Shown: positions 28,487-36,829, counted from the first letter of the stretch. The stretch is 64,000 nt of DNA from JADJOM01 sp046327715 (GCA_046327715.1 JAXLXY010000003.1:62001-126000); one strand, 5' to 3'. Numbers and translations: made by a program. Notes: generated from the letters alone by a model not told the origin.

Positions 28487-29848
28487 CTAGCCGCCCCGGA
28501 CCCGCCGCCCGTCGTCCTTCCGGTCGTGCTGGCTTGCCCCGCGCCCGGTATAGCGGATCCGGAGGGGCGCCCCATGGAAGCCGAAGGCCGCCCGGAACCC
28601 GTTGTGCACGAAGCGCTGGTACGACTCCGGCACGTCGTCGGGCCGGTTGCAGACGATCGCGAAGGTCGGCGGGCGCACCGCGATCTGGGACGCGTACAGC
28701 AGCTTCACTTCCTCGCCCGGGGCCTGCGGGGGGGCATTCCGCTGCAGCAGCTCCTGCAGCACCCGGTTGAGTTCCGACGTGGCGATCCGCCGGTCCCGCT
28801 CGGCCGCCACCTCGAGGATCAGGTCCGGCAGCCGACTCACCCGCTGCCCCGAGAGGGCCGAGATGTAGAGGAACGGGACGTAGCGGAGGAAGGGGGCCTT
28901 CTCCTCCAGCTGGTCCTGGCCCCGCTTGGCCGTGTTAGGGTCCTTCTCCGGGATGAGGTCCCACTTGTTGACGGCGATGATGAGGCCCTTGCCCTCATCC
29001 CACGCCTCGGTGGCGATCCGGAGGTCCTGGGCATGGAGTCCCAGGTCGGCGTCAACCACGAGAACACAGACGTCCGCGCGCTCGATGGCGCGGTGGGTGC
29101 GGAGGGTGGAGTAGAACTCGATGTCATCTTCTACTTTAGCTCTGCGCCGTAAGCCCGCTGTATCTATGAAGTTGAGCGTCTTGTCGTGATACCGCAAGGG
29201 GGTGTCGATCGCATCCCGGGTGGTACCGGGCTGGGCCGAGACCACCAGTCGGGGCTCACCTAGGAGCTTGTTGATCAGCGACGACTTCCCGGCGTTGGGG
29301 CGGCCGACCACCGCCACGTTGATCGCCCCCTCCTCCTCACCGGCCCCCTTGGGAGGCAGCCCCGCCACGATGGCGTCGAGGAGGTCTCCACTCGCCTTCC
29401 CGACCGCGGCGGAGAGCCCCACCGGCTCGCCCAGCCCCAGTTCATAGAAGCCATACTGGGCCGTGGTGTTGGGGAGGTCGTCGAGCTTGTTGACCGCCAG
29501 GAGGACCGGACGCCCGGCACGGCGCAGTTGCGCGGCGATCTCGCGGTCGACGGGGTTGAGCCCCTCCTTGCCGTCGACCACCATGAGGATGAGGTCGGCT
29601 TCGGTCACGGCCAGCTCGACCTGTTCCCGCACGGCGATGTCCATCGAGTCGGACGAGCCCGGCATCAGGCCGCCGGTGTCGACCAGCCAGAAATGCCGCC
29701 CGCCCCACTCCCCGTCGCCGAAATGGCGGTCGCGCGTAGTGCCGGCGTGCTCGGAGACGATGGCGTCTCGGCCGCCGAGCAGGCGGTTGAAGAGGGTGGA
29801 CTTGCCGACGTTCGGCCGTCCGACGATGGCTACGGTGGGTTTGCTCAC
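28487..29848 (-). CDS. der: Ribosome-biogenesis GTPase Der
   Basis: A 453-residue GTPase needed for 50S maturation. It has two tandem G domains, first P-loop GRPNVGKST with VDTGG and NKLD, second P-loop GRPNAGKSS with DTAGL and NKWD, then the KH-like C-terminal domain ending in a basic tail. The GTG start at 29848 overlaps the stop of the upstream DUF512 gene (GTGA). Length is normal. Confidence 0.97.
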   Translation of the reverse strand: MSKPTVAIVGRPNVGKSTLFNRLLGGRDAIVSEHAGTTRDRHFGDGEWGGRHFWLVDTGGLMPGSSDSMDIAVREQVELAVTEADLILMVVDGKEGLNPVDREIAAQLRRAGRPVLLAVNKLDDLPNTTAQYGFYELGLGEPVGLSAAVGKASGDLLDAIVAGLPPKGAGEEEGAINVAVVGRPNAGKSSLINKLLGEPRLVVSAQPGTTRDAIDTPLRYHDKTLNFIDTAGLRRRAKVEDDIEFYSTLRTHRAIERADVCVLVVDADLGLHAQDLRIATEAWDEGKGLIIAVNKWDLIPEKDPNTAKRGQDQLEEKAPFLRYVPFLYISALSGQRVSRLPDLILEVAAERDRRIATSELNRVLQELLQRNAPPQAPGEEVKLLYASQIAVRPPTFAIVCNRPDDVPESYQRFVHNGFRAAFGFHGAPLRIRYTGRGASQHDRKDDGRRVRGG

Positions 29849-31122
29849 GGGCGTGGGGGGGTATCGAGGGCGTCGGTGAAACAGTAGGAAGCCCGGACTT
29901 CCACCGGCACGGCGGCGGCCAGGTCGGCCAGCGCGAGGTCGTCCACGAACACGTGGTCGTCGTTGAGCGCCTCGCCCGGTATCAGGGCGAGGTCGAGGTC
30001 CGGCCGCCCCGCGAGGGCGTCCTGGAAGGCGCGTCCGGGCAGCAGCCCGGCGCAGGTGACGGTTTCCCCGAACAGGCTGTTGGGGAGTGCCAGCAGCTCG
30101 AAGCGGGCTCCGGTGCGCTCGGCCAGGGGTGTCAGCACCTGCGGCATCAGCCCCGCCATCGACGCGCCGGTGCACACGCCGATCCGCCGACCGCGCCAGT
30201 CGCCCATTCCCTCCCCCGCGTCCCGGATGCGTTGCTGGAGGAAGCGGACCGAGCCGACACCGTTCTCCACCTGCTCGAATCCGTCATACCACTCGGGCGG
30301 GGGGAGCGGGAGGTCGGCTCGCAGGTAGAGTTCGTCGGCCCCGAGGGCCCAGCTGATGCCGCGTTCGGCCCGGGACCGCCGGGCGGCTGCCTCAAGCAGG
30401 CCGAGCGCGGCCCGGCATTCGTCGCGCGTAGGCTCCCGGACGAGGTGATGCTTGCTGAAGGTGGTGAGGCCGACCGGCACCACCGACACGCTCAGTACGC
30501 TGCTGCCGAACGCCCACAGGTCGGCCAGGGTCCGTTCCAGGACCGGGCCGTCGTTGACGCCGGGCGACATCACGACCTGGGTGTGGAACTGCAGGCCGTG
30601 GCCGGCGAAGCGCCGCAACTGTTCCAGGATATCCGGCGCCAGCGGATTGCGCAGCAGCCACCGACGCACCACCGGATCGGTGGCGTGGACCGAGACGTAC
30701 AGCGGCGAGAGCCGGTATTCGATGATCCGTTCGACGTCACGGGGCTTGAGGTTGGTGAGCGTGGCGAAGTTCCCGTACTTGAATGATAGCCGGTAGTCGT
30801 CATCCCGGATGTAGAGGTTTTCCCGGAGCCCCTGCGGCAGCCCGTCCACGAAGCAGAAATCGCACCGATTGGCGCAGCGACGGATCCGGGGTGGCTCCAC
30901 CCCGACCCCCATGGGGAGCCCCTCGGGGCGCTCGATGTCGTACTCGATCTCCTCGCCATCAGGCAGGCGGGCGTGGAGCAGGAAGGCGTCGTCCGCGGTG
31001 AGGAACTCCCAGTCGAGGAAGTCTTCCAGCTCTCGGCCGTTGACCGTGAGCAGCTCGGTTCCGGCCTGCAGGCCGAGTTCGGCTCCGAGGGAGTCCGGTG
31101 CGACACGAGTGACCTTGAGCAT
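29845..31122 (-). CDS. DUF512 radical SAM/PDZ-like protein
   Basis: A 425-residue protein with an N-terminal PDZ-like segment (residues 1-60, ELGLQAGTELLTVNGREL), then a radical SAM-type cluster motif with Cys83, Cys87 and Cys90 (RCANRCDFCFVDGLP), and a C-terminal DUF512 domain. The function is not established; conserved neighbours are often der and phospholipid genes, as here. The ATG at 31122 has a TATCTT box ending 10 nt upstream. Translationally coupled to der. Confidence 0.88.
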   Translation of the reverse strand: MLKVTRVAPDSLGAELGLQAGTELLTVNGRELEDFLDWEFLTADDAFLLHARLPDGEEIEYDIERPEGLPMGVGVEPPRIRRCANRCDFCFVDGLPQGLRENLYIRDDDYRLSFKYGNFATLTNLKPRDVERIIEYRLSPLYVSVHATDPVVRRWLLRNPLAPDILEQLRRFAGHGLQFHTQVVMSPGVNDGPVLERTLADLWAFGSSVLSVSVVPVGLTTFSKHHLVREPTRDECRAALGLLEAAARRSRAERGISWALGADELYLRADLPLPPPEWYDGFEQVENGVGSVRFLQQRIRDAGEGMGDWRGRRIGVCTGASMAGLMPQVLTPLAERTGARFELLALPNSLFGETVTCAGLLPGRAFQDALAGRPDLDLALIPGEALNDDHVFVDDLALADLAAAVPVEVRASYCFTDALDTPPRP

Positions 31123-31130
31123 GGCGGGGG

Positions 31131-31138
31131 GGAAGATA
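31131..31138 (-). promoter_or_regulatory. TATCTTCC box upstream of the DUF512 gene
   Basis: Minus-strand TATCTTCC, with TATCTT ending 10 nt before the ATG and lying after the pilA terminator. It fits a new transcription start with a very short leader. Confidence 0.45.
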
Positions 31139-31167
31139 GGTGGGCGCCCGAGGCGGGGGAACGGCGC

Positions 31168-31200
31168 GGGGCAGGATCGGCCCATGGCCGACCCTGCCCC
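31168..31200 (-). terminator. Hairpin terminator downstream of pilA
   Basis: GGGGCAGG plus TCGGCC (31168-31182) pairs with GGCCGA plus CCTGCCCC (31186-31200), with one A/C mismatch and a 3-nt loop. It begins about 21 nt after the pilA stop. No U-run follows, so it may be a Rho-assisted or 3'-stabilising structure. Confidence 0.6.
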
Positions 31201-31221
31201 GATGTACACCGCGCGGTGGGC

Positions 31222-31647
31222 CTACCAGCAGGCCGGGGCGCCCTCCTGGGTGACGGCGGCGTTGGGCGAGTTGCCCGCTGCCCCCACGTAGACCCCGCAG
31301 TTGAGCAGGCCGGCCACCAGGACCGGGTTCGTCATGACGGCCTTGTAGCCGGTGTTCGAGATGTAGGTGAGGGCCAGCGCGTTTCCGGTGGAGGGCAGGA
31401 AGGTGATCTTGCCCGCCCCGCCCAGCGCGTTGACCTGGGCACCGGCGGTGGTGCTGCCGGCGTAATCGCTGTTGTCGAAATAGAATGCCTCCTGCGCGGT
31501 CACCAGGTTGCGCAGGTCGGTCTTCATGCTGGACAGGATCGCCTTCTCCTTGGAGTTGGCGAACTTGGGAATGGCGATCGCGGCCAGGATGCCGATGATC
31601 ACCACCACGATCAGCAGTTCGATGAGGGTGAAGCCCTTGTTGGACAT
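31222..31647 (-). CDS. pilA: Type IV pilin (PilA-like)
   Basis: A 141-residue pre-pilin. It has a very short leader MSNKG, cleavage before Phe6, and a mature N-terminus FTLIELLIVVVIIGILAAIA with the conserved Glu5. The soluble head (residues 35-141) has two Cys near the C-terminus (LNCGVY and PACW) that can form the D-region disulfide. Major pilins form type IV pili for motility and adhesion. It is monocistronic: a sigma-54 promoter upstream, a hairpin downstream. GGAG lies just before the ATG. Pseudopilin is the main alternative. Confidence 0.9.
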   Translation of the reverse strand: MSNKGFTLIELLIVVVIIGILAAIAIPKFANSKEKAILSSMKTDLRNLVTAQEAFYFDNSDYAGSTTAGAQVNALGGAGKITFLPSTGNALALTYISNTGYKAVMTNPVLVAGLLNCGVYVGAAGNSPNAAVTQEGAPACW

Positions 31648-31708
31648 GGCCACTCCAGTCGGTCGGTGGCCGGGCACATGGGACCGGCCTGCTACCGGCC
31701 TGCTGAGA

Positions 31709-31724
31709 GGCAACCGGTATGCCA
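31709..31724 (-). promoter_or_regulatory. Sigma-54 (-24/-12) promoter of pilA
   Basis: Minus strand TGGCATACCGGTTGCC matches the TGGCAYRNNNNTTGCW consensus at all but the last position, with exact GG-N10-GC spacing. The start point would be near 31698, leaving a 51-nt leader before the pilA ATG. pilA genes in Pseudomonas, Myxococcus and Geobacter are RpoN/PilR dependent, so biology and sequence agree. Confidence 0.8.
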
Positions 31725-31740
31725 GTCCGGTTGAGTTTCA

Positions 31741-31767
31741 ACAAGTCGTTGCCGGGCAACAGCTTGT
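31741..31767 (-). promoter_or_regulatory. Inverted repeat upstream of the pilA promoter
   Basis: ACAAGCTGTTGC and GCAACGACTTGT (minus strand) form 12-nt arms around a 3-nt centre, with a 2-nt interruption. It lies 17 nt upstream of the -24 element. It could be an activator site for a PilR-like enhancer-binding protein, or a hairpin. Inference. Confidence 0.35.
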
Positions 31768-31831
31768 GATGTTGTGATCAACCGGGCTGATCGGCCTCAG
31801 GGCTGGAAAGTTCCGCGTCCTGCGAGAACGA

Positions 31832-31858
31832 AACGCCGACCCGCAGGGAGTCGGCGTT
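31832..31858 (-). terminator. Terminator downstream of cytochrome c
   Basis: AACGCCGAC (31832-31840) pairs perfectly with GTCGGCGTT (31850-31858) around a 9-nt loop. On the minus strand it is followed by TCGTTCT, a weak T-rich tail. It begins 32 nt after the cytochrome stop. Confidence 0.6.
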
Positions 31859-31890
31859 CGGAAGGATCCAGCCAGCCAGCCGGAGTGGGG

Positions 31891-32268
31891 CTACTTGTGG
31901 CTCAGGGAGTACACGTAGGCCGCGACGGCCTTCACGTCCTCGTCGCTGATGCTGGAGCCACCCTTGGCGGGCATCGGGACGCCGCTCTTGGACTGCTCCT
32001 TGGTGACCCCGGTGGTGACCTGCTTGACGATGTCCTCGTAGGTGCCCTTGCTGTGCAGCCACACATCGTCGGTCAGGTTCGGCCCGACCAGCCCCTTGGC
32101 GTCCTGGCCATGGCAGGCATAGCAGAGGCCCTGCTTGTGGTAGATCTCATTGCCCTTGGCCACCATCTCCTTGGTGGCGCCCTGCGGGATCGCCTGTGCG
32201 GCGGCCGGGGCCGAGCCCACGAGCGCCAGCACGCCGAGAGCCATCGCCGCACGGATGATCGTCTTCAT
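31891..32268 (-). CDS. Periplasmic mono-haem c-type cytochrome
   Basis: A 125-residue class-I cytochrome c. A signal peptide (residues 1-25, ending APAAAQA) precedes one haem site CYACH (49-53), and the likely axial Met is in GVPMPAKGG. The C-terminal helix KAVAAYVYSLS is typical. It is a small electron carrier for respiratory chains. The chosen ATG has GGAG upstream; the longer frame start adds an implausible hydrophilic N-terminus. Partner oxidase or reductase not in the window. Confidence 0.9.
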   Translation of the reverse strand: MKTIIRAAMALGVLALVGSAPAAAQAIPQGATKEMVAKGNEIYHKQGLCYACHGQDAKGLVGPNLTDDVWLHSKGTYEDIVKQVTTGVTKEQSKSGVPMPAKGGSSISDEDVKAVAAYVYSLSHK

Positions 32269-32325
32269 GCCATTCTCCAGAGTGTAGGGTCCTGACGCCA
32301 CTGACCGGCCGTTCCGTCACCTGCC

Positions 32326-32357
32326 GGGTCGGGAGCCGCACGGGAGGCTCCCGACCC
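32326..32357. repeat. 12-bp perfect inverted repeat (hairpin)
   Basis: GGGTCGGGAGCC (32326-32337) and GGCTCCCGACCC (32346-32357) form a perfect 12-bp stem with an 8-nt loop, between tRNA-Gly and the cytochrome gene. It could be a second terminator after tRNA-Gly; no U-tract on either side. Confidence 0.5.
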
Positions 32358-32375
32358 TACATGAGCAAAAGACAG

Positions 32376-32399
32376 GCCCACCCGTGGCGCTGGGTGGGC
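32376..32399 (-). terminator. Terminator of tRNA-Gly
   Basis: GCCCACCC (32376-32383) pairs with GGGTGGGC (32392-32399) around an 8-nt loop. On the minus strand the stem is followed by CTGTCTTTTGC, a good T-rich tail. It starts 11 nt after the tRNA 3' end. Confidence 0.75.
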
Positions 32400-32409
32400 G
32401 GTGAGGCAG

Positions 32410-32482
<73 letters not shown>

Positions 32483-32495
32483 AACAAGGCCCCAA

Positions 32496-32524
32496 AGGTG
32501 TCCAATCCACTCCGGCCTTGTCAA
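32496..32524 (-). promoter_or_regulatory. Possible promoter of tRNA-Gly
   Basis: Minus strand: perfect TTGACA (32524-32519), 17-nt spacer, then ACACCT (32501-32496), 13 nt before the tRNA 5' end. The -10 is poor, so the call rests on the -35 and the position. Confidence 0.45.
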
Positions 32525-32551
32525 TGGCGGCAACCCCACCGTCCGCCGGCG

Positions 32552-32577
32552 CGGACACTTGGCGCCCCGAGTGTCCG
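32552..32577 (-). terminator. Hairpin downstream of the large TPR gene
   Basis: CGGACACT (32552-32559) pairs with AGTGTCCG (32570-32577) around a 10-nt loop, about 50 nt after the TPR stop. No U-tract. Confidence 0.45.
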
Positions 32578-32627
32578 GAATCGGAGACAATTCGGGGCGG
32601 GCCGCCAGGTTCCGCCCTCTCCTGAGC

Positions 32628-34067
32628 CTACTTGATCCGATACCGCCAGGCCCGGGCGCCGGCCGCCGCGGCCTTCACTGAGACCGGGGCGCTTTCGCCC
32701 ACCTTGAGGGCGGGGATGGTGGCTTCCTGGGATCCCAGGACCGTCCCGTCCTTGGCGAGGGCCTCGAAGATGATCGTCATCGCCTTGGCCGGAAGGAGCT
32801 TGTTGTTCTCGTCCCGGGCCTCACGTCCCACCGCCTTGGCGGTGAAGGCGACCTCGCTGGCATTGGCCGTGAAGCCCTCGTACTGCAGGTCCACCGGGAG
32901 CGCATACTCCGCGATGATGACCTCAGCGAGCTTGTCCTGCTTCTGCTCGAACTTGTACCCCTGGGCCAGCAGCTGGTAGTTGTAGTCGCCCAACGGGTCG
33001 ATCTCCACCAGCTTCCCGGCGGCGGCGACGAGGCCGGGCCCGTTCTGGGTCGCCAGGTAGCAGTTGGCCTGGGCAAACAGCGCGTCGCGATGGAACGGGC
33101 TGCGCTTGAGCAGGCGCCCGTAGGCCACCGCGGCATCGGCGTAGTTCTTGTCGTTGTACTGCCGGGTGGCGAGCTCGAACAGCTCGGCGTCCGACAGCCC
33201 TTCGTCGGCGCCACCGGCGGCCCCGCCGGCGTCGGCGCTGGCCAGGAGCTCACGCTCGATGACCTGAGCGCTGTCGGCCATCCCGGCGGCCCGGAAGGCC
33301 TGGGCGAGGCCCTTCTTGCCCGCATCATCCGTGGGCTCGAACCCCACGTAGCGGCGGAAGGCCGCAACGGCTTCCGGCGCGCGCTTGGCATTGAGGAGCA
33401 GCACCGCGTGGTTGTAGGCGGCCCGGTTCCGGACCTTCACGTAGTTCGGATCACTCGGCATGGTGGCCGCCGCGAGACCGAAGTAGGTGATGGCGCTGTC
33501 ATTGAGCTGCCGGTCGAGCATGAGGCCGGCGAGACCGTTGAAGGCGTGGGGGGCCTGCCGGTCGATCTTGATGGCGGCGCGGAAGAAGAGCTCCGCCGAA
33601 TCCGCCTGCTTGGCCTCGGTGGCGCCCTGCGCGGCCAGCACCATGGCCGCCCAGGCGCGGGTGCGATAGCCCTGAATGTCGGCCTTGCACGTCGGGGCGA
33701 GGGACTCGGCCCGGGTGAAGGCGGAGTCGGCCCCGCCCAGCTCGCCCTGGAGCAGGTACGCCCGACCCAGCCAGTACCAGGCGCCGGGGTTCTTGCCCTG
33801 ATCCTTGGTGGTGATGGCATCGGTGATCACCCCGACGGCCTCCTTGACCAGTCGGGCACCGATGACCGGGTCGGATACGCCCGCGTAGGTGCTGAGCTTG
33901 GTCTTGGCGCTGCTGACCAGGAAGTGGCCTTCCTTGATCGGGCACTGGGCATCGGTGAACTTGCCGCCGAGCTGACCGGCGACGCGGGTGGCGATGGCGG
34001 GCTGCTGGGCGGCAAGCGGGAGCGCTGCGGACAGCAGTAGCCCCAGGCCGACGATCGTGCGCTTCAT
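32628..34067 (-). CDS. Secreted tetratricopeptide repeat protein
   Basis: A 479-residue exported protein. The signal peptide (about residues 1-20, ending LPLAAQQ) is followed by TPR-like helical pairs spanning roughly residues 60-360: AWYWLGRAYLLQGELGGADS, AELFFRAAIKIDRQAPHAFN, AVAAFRRYVGFEPTDDAGKK, AAVAYGRLLKRSPFHRDALF. A C-terminal beta-rich domain covers about residues 385-479. Paired Cys (AQCPIK, PTCKAD) may form a disulfide. Probably a periplasmic scaffold; no partner is evident. It follows larC with an ATGA-type overlap, though larC seems functionally unrelated. Confidence 0.75.
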   Translation of the reverse strand: MKRTIVGLGLLLSAALPLAAQQPAIATRVAGQLGGKFTDAQCPIKEGHFLVSSAKTKLSTYAGVSDPVIGARLVKEAVGVITDAITTKDQGKNPGAWYWLGRAYLLQGELGGADSAFTRAESLAPTCKADIQGYRTRAWAAMVLAAQGATEAKQADSAELFFRAAIKIDRQAPHAFNGLAGLMLDRQLNDSAITYFGLAAATMPSDPNYVKVRNRAAYNHAVLLLNAKRAPEAVAAFRRYVGFEPTDDAGKKGLAQAFRAAGMADSAQVIERELLASADAGGAAGGADEGLSDAELFELATRQYNDKNYADAAVAYGRLLKRSPFHRDALFAQANCYLATQNGPGLVAAAGKLVEIDPLGDYNYQLLAQGYKFEQKQDKLAEVIIAEYALPVDLQYEGFTANASEVAFTAKAVGREARDENNKLLPAKAMTIIFEALAKDGTVLGSQEATIPALKVGESAPVSVKAAAAGARAWRYRIK

Positions 34068-35356
34068 GCCCTTCCCCTCGGTGATGGTGTGACCAGCGCG
34101 CGCGCGGCGGACTCGACCTCGCGCGCCACTTCCAGGGCCGGCCGCCCGAGCTCCCGGGCCGCGCGGCGCACATCCTCGAACTCCGCCTTCACCCGCGGCC
34201 CCGCGGGGGTCTCGAGCACCTTCACGGCGACCGGCCCCGCGCCCGCGAGCGGGATGGCAATCATCCGGCGCGGCAGCGTCACCCGTTCCGCGCGCGTCCG
34301 GCGCAGTCCCGCGGTGGTGCTGTGCAGAAAGAATGCCTCGGTGACCCCCTCGGCGCGATCGGTGTCGCAGATCACCTCGATGCGGTAACCCGGCCGACCT
34401 TTCTTCATCAAAGTGCCCCAAACCTGCGCATCCAGGGCCCCGGCGGCGGCCAATGCCTCCCGCAGGGGCTCGATGTACTCGGGGCTCAGATCGTCCACGT
34501 CCGCGGACAGTGTGACCACTTCCGCGGACACTTCGGCGGCCACGGCGAGCGTCAGGCGGAGGACGTTGGGATACTCCTCAGGATTGCGGCCGCCGGCGCC
34601 CCAGCCGGTCCCGGTGGCCTGCCACCGGCTCGGGACGGGACCGGAGCCGAGCACCCGGAGCAGCACGGCGCCGGTCGGGGTGGTGGCTTCGCCCACTACC
34701 GGACCGTTGGGCGCGATCGCGATGCCCTCGAGCAGCCGGGCCGTGACCGGCGCCGGAACCGGCATCACACCGTGTGCTGCCCGCACCCAGCCACTGCCGA
34801 CCGCGACGGGCCGATGGTAGACCTCGGTGATGCCGAGCTGCTCGAACCCCTCGATGCCGCCGACGATGTCGATCAGGGCATCAATGGCGCCCACCTCGTG
34901 CAGCGCCACCTCGCCGGCCGGAACGCCGTGGATGCGCCCCTCCTCCTCGCACAGCAGGGTGAAGGCGCGGGCGGCGCGGACCCGGACCCAGTCGCTGAGG
35001 GGTGCCCGCTCCACCACGGCAAGGAGGTCCGCCAGGTGCCGGTGCGCCCCGGTCCCGTGATGCTCGTGGTGGTGCGCATGGTCACCTGCGGCGTGACCGT
35101 GATGCCCGCTGGCGGCCTCGTAGGGTGCGCTGGGCGCCTCGGTGGCTCCATCCGGCAGGCGGATCGTGACCTTGGTGGCCGAGATGCCGCAGCGCAGCAC
35201 CCGGGCGATCTCCACCCCGACCCCGGGGAAGCCCAGCCGGGCCGGCAGCGCGGCAAGCCACGCCTCCGGCGCCCCCGCATCGAGGAGGGCACCGAGCAGC
35301 ATGTCACCGCTGATCCCGGCGGCCGGGTCGAGGATGGCGCAGCGCTGGGTGGTCAT
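34064..35356 (-). CDS. larC: Nickel-pincer cofactor insertion protein LarC
   Basis: A 430-residue cyclometallase-family protein. LarC inserts nickel into the pyridinium dithiocarboxylate cofactor of lactate racemase-type enzymes. It has the N-terminal DPAAGISGDMLLGALLDAG, a His-rich loop (HAHHHEHHGTGAHRH) for metal, IHGVPAGEVALHEVGAIDAL, and the C-terminal LarC2 part including VDDLSPEYIEPL. Here both halves are in one frame, unlike Lactiplantibacillus, where a frameshift joins them. LarA, LarB and LarE are not in the window. Confidence 0.92.
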   Translation of the reverse strand: MTTQRCAILDPAAGISGDMLLGALLDAGAPEAWLAALPARLGFPGVGVEIARVLRCGISATKVTIRLPDGATEAPSAPYEAASGHHGHAAGDHAHHHEHHGTGAHRHLADLLAVVERAPLSDWVRVRAARAFTLLCEEEGRIHGVPAGEVALHEVGAIDALIDIVGGIEGFEQLGITEVYHRPVAVGSGWVRAAHGVMPVPAPVTARLLEGIAIAPNGPVVGEATTPTGAVLLRVLGSGPVPSRWQATGTGWGAGGRNPEEYPNVLRLTLAVAAEVSAEVVTLSADVDDLSPEYIEPLREALAAAGALDAQVWGTLMKKGRPGYRIEVICDTDRAEGVTEAFFLHSTTAGLRRTRAERVTLPRRMIAIPLAGAGPVAVKVLETPAGPRVKAEFEDVRRAARELGRPALEVAREVESAARALVTPSPRGRA

Positions 35357-35386
35357 GAGGGGTCCAATATCACCCAGGATTCAGGG

Positions 35387-36556
35387 TCAGGGCAAATCAG
35401 CGCCGCCGCGGTACAGCCAGCCCGCGCCGGTGTTGAAGACGACGACGCGGGCCTCGGCCGCAAGCACACCCTCCTCCCGCAGCCGCCGGGCGGCGGCGAG
35501 CGCGGCGCCTCCTTCCGGCGACAGGTCGATCCCTTCCTCCCGGGAGGCTCGGCGGGCCTCCTCCGCGAGGTCCTCGTCGGTCACTGCGATGGCGCCCCCC
35601 CCGCTCTCGCGCAGGGCACGGAGCATCAGGCGGTCACCCAGCGGACCGGGCACCCTCAGGCCGCTGGCGATCGTCCACGGCGCCTCCCAGGGTGTGGCGT
35701 GGTCGGCCCCGGCCTCGAAGGCGCGCACGATGGGGGCACACCCGGTGGACTGGACCGTATACATGCGCGGAGGGGCATCCGTGACCCACCCCGCCTCCCG
35801 GAGCTCCGCGAACGCCTTCCACATCCCGATGAGCCCCGTCCCGCCACCGGTGGGGTAGATGATGGCGGCCGGCAGGCTCCAGTTGAGCTGCATGGCAAGC
35901 TCGAGACCCAGCGTCTTCTTCCCCTCGATGCGATACGGCTCGCGCAGGGTGGAAAGGTCGACGGCGCCCGATTCGGCGGCCCAGGCTCGTGCGGCGCGCC
36001 CACAGTCCCCGATGTGCCCCTCGAGGAGCAACAGTTCCCCCCCGAAGACCCGGATCTGGTCGAGGATGGGCCGGGGCGTCGAGCGCGGGGCATAGACCCG
36101 AGCCGACACGCCCGCGCGGCTGGCGTAGGCCGCGGCCGCGACCCCGGCATTTCCGGCCGTTGGGATCACGAACTGGCGGGCCCCGGCCCGCACGGCCCGG
36201 GTCACGGCGGCGCTCAGGCCCCGGGCCTTGAACGATCCGGTCGGGTTGGCGCCTTCGTCCTTGATCCACAGGTCGGCCAGGCCGAGGCGGCGGCCGGTAC
36301 GCCCGACCTCGAGGAGCGGGGTGTCGCCCTCGCCCAGGGTCACCGGTTGCTCCCCGGGGAGAAGCGGCAGGAAGGGCCGGTACCGCCACATCCCCTGCCC
36401 ACGCCGGACTTCGGCCCGCGCGGTCACCGATGGGGGCGCGCGGTCGGGGTAGCGTACCAGCCACGGCTGGCCACACTCGGGACAGACCGAGGGGAGGCCA
36501 GTGGGCGCGGTCGTGGCGCCACAGCCGGAACATTCGAGATGCCAGTCCATGGTCAT
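35387..36556 (-). CDS. thrC: Threonine synthase (PLP enzyme with zinc ribbon)
   Basis: A 389-residue fold-type II PLP enzyme converting O-phosphohomoserine to threonine. It starts with a zinc ribbon (Cys9, Cys12, Cys25, Cys28); the PLP lysine is Lys110 in NPTGSFKARG. TAGNAG and the phosphate-binding PTGGGTGLIG follow. The zinc ribbon and size match the short ThrC class. A different PLP lyase cannot be fully excluded, since no other threonine-pathway gene is near. The stop of the upstream 90-residue ORF overlaps its start. Confidence 0.88.
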   Translation of the reverse strand: MTMDWHLECSGCGATTAPTGLPSVCPECGQPWLVRYPDRAPPSVTARAEVRRGQGMWRYRPFLPLLPGEQPVTLGEGDTPLLEVGRTGRRLGLADLWIKDEGANPTGSFKARGLSAAVTRAVRAGARQFVIPTAGNAGVAAAAYASRAGVSARVYAPRSTPRPILDQIRVFGGELLLLEGHIGDCGRAARAWAAESGAVDLSTLREPYRIEGKKTLGLELAMQLNWSLPAAIIYPTGGGTGLIGMWKAFAELREAGWVTDAPPRMYTVQSTGCAPIVRAFEAGADHATPWEAPWTIASGLRVPGPLGDRLMLRALRESGGGAIAVTDEDLAEEARRASREEGIDLSPEGGAALAAARRLREEGVLAAEARVVVFNTGAGWLYRGGADLP

Positions 36557-36825
36557 GGGGCGTTGAGGAAGCGCTCGGCGAGCTGCTCGAGCCGGTCGTC
36601 CCGGCGGCGCCGGGCGTGGAGCAGGATCTGTTCAACGTGGGGCCGGAGCACCGGGTCTCCCCAGCGGTAGCCGGTGGCGGCCTCCGCGCCGAGGGAATCG
36701 CCGCGGTTGGCGCCCTCGATCAGGGCCCAGGCGGCCGCCTGGTCGTAGCCCGGATCCTCACGCGGGGGCAACTCGTAGCGGGCCGGTGGCTCGTCCCGGT
36801 CTTCCCGGACAAAGGCACGTGACAT
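36553..36825 (-). CDS. Conserved-looking small hypothetical protein
   Basis: A 90-residue soluble protein I do not recognise. It is rich in Arg, Glu and Ala with the core YDQAAAWALIEGANRGDSLG and a C-terminal helix HARRRRDDRLEQLAERFL. It overlaps thrC by ATGA and lies 26 nt after uvrC; a TATCTTCC box ends just before its start. Codon use matches the neighbours (GC-rich third positions), supporting a real gene. Confidence 0.65.
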   Translation of the reverse strand: MSRAFVREDRDEPPARYELPPREDPGYDQAAAWALIEGANRGDSLGAEAATGYRWGDPVLRPHVEQILLHARRRRDDRLEQLAERFLNAP

Positions 36826-36829
36826 GGGC

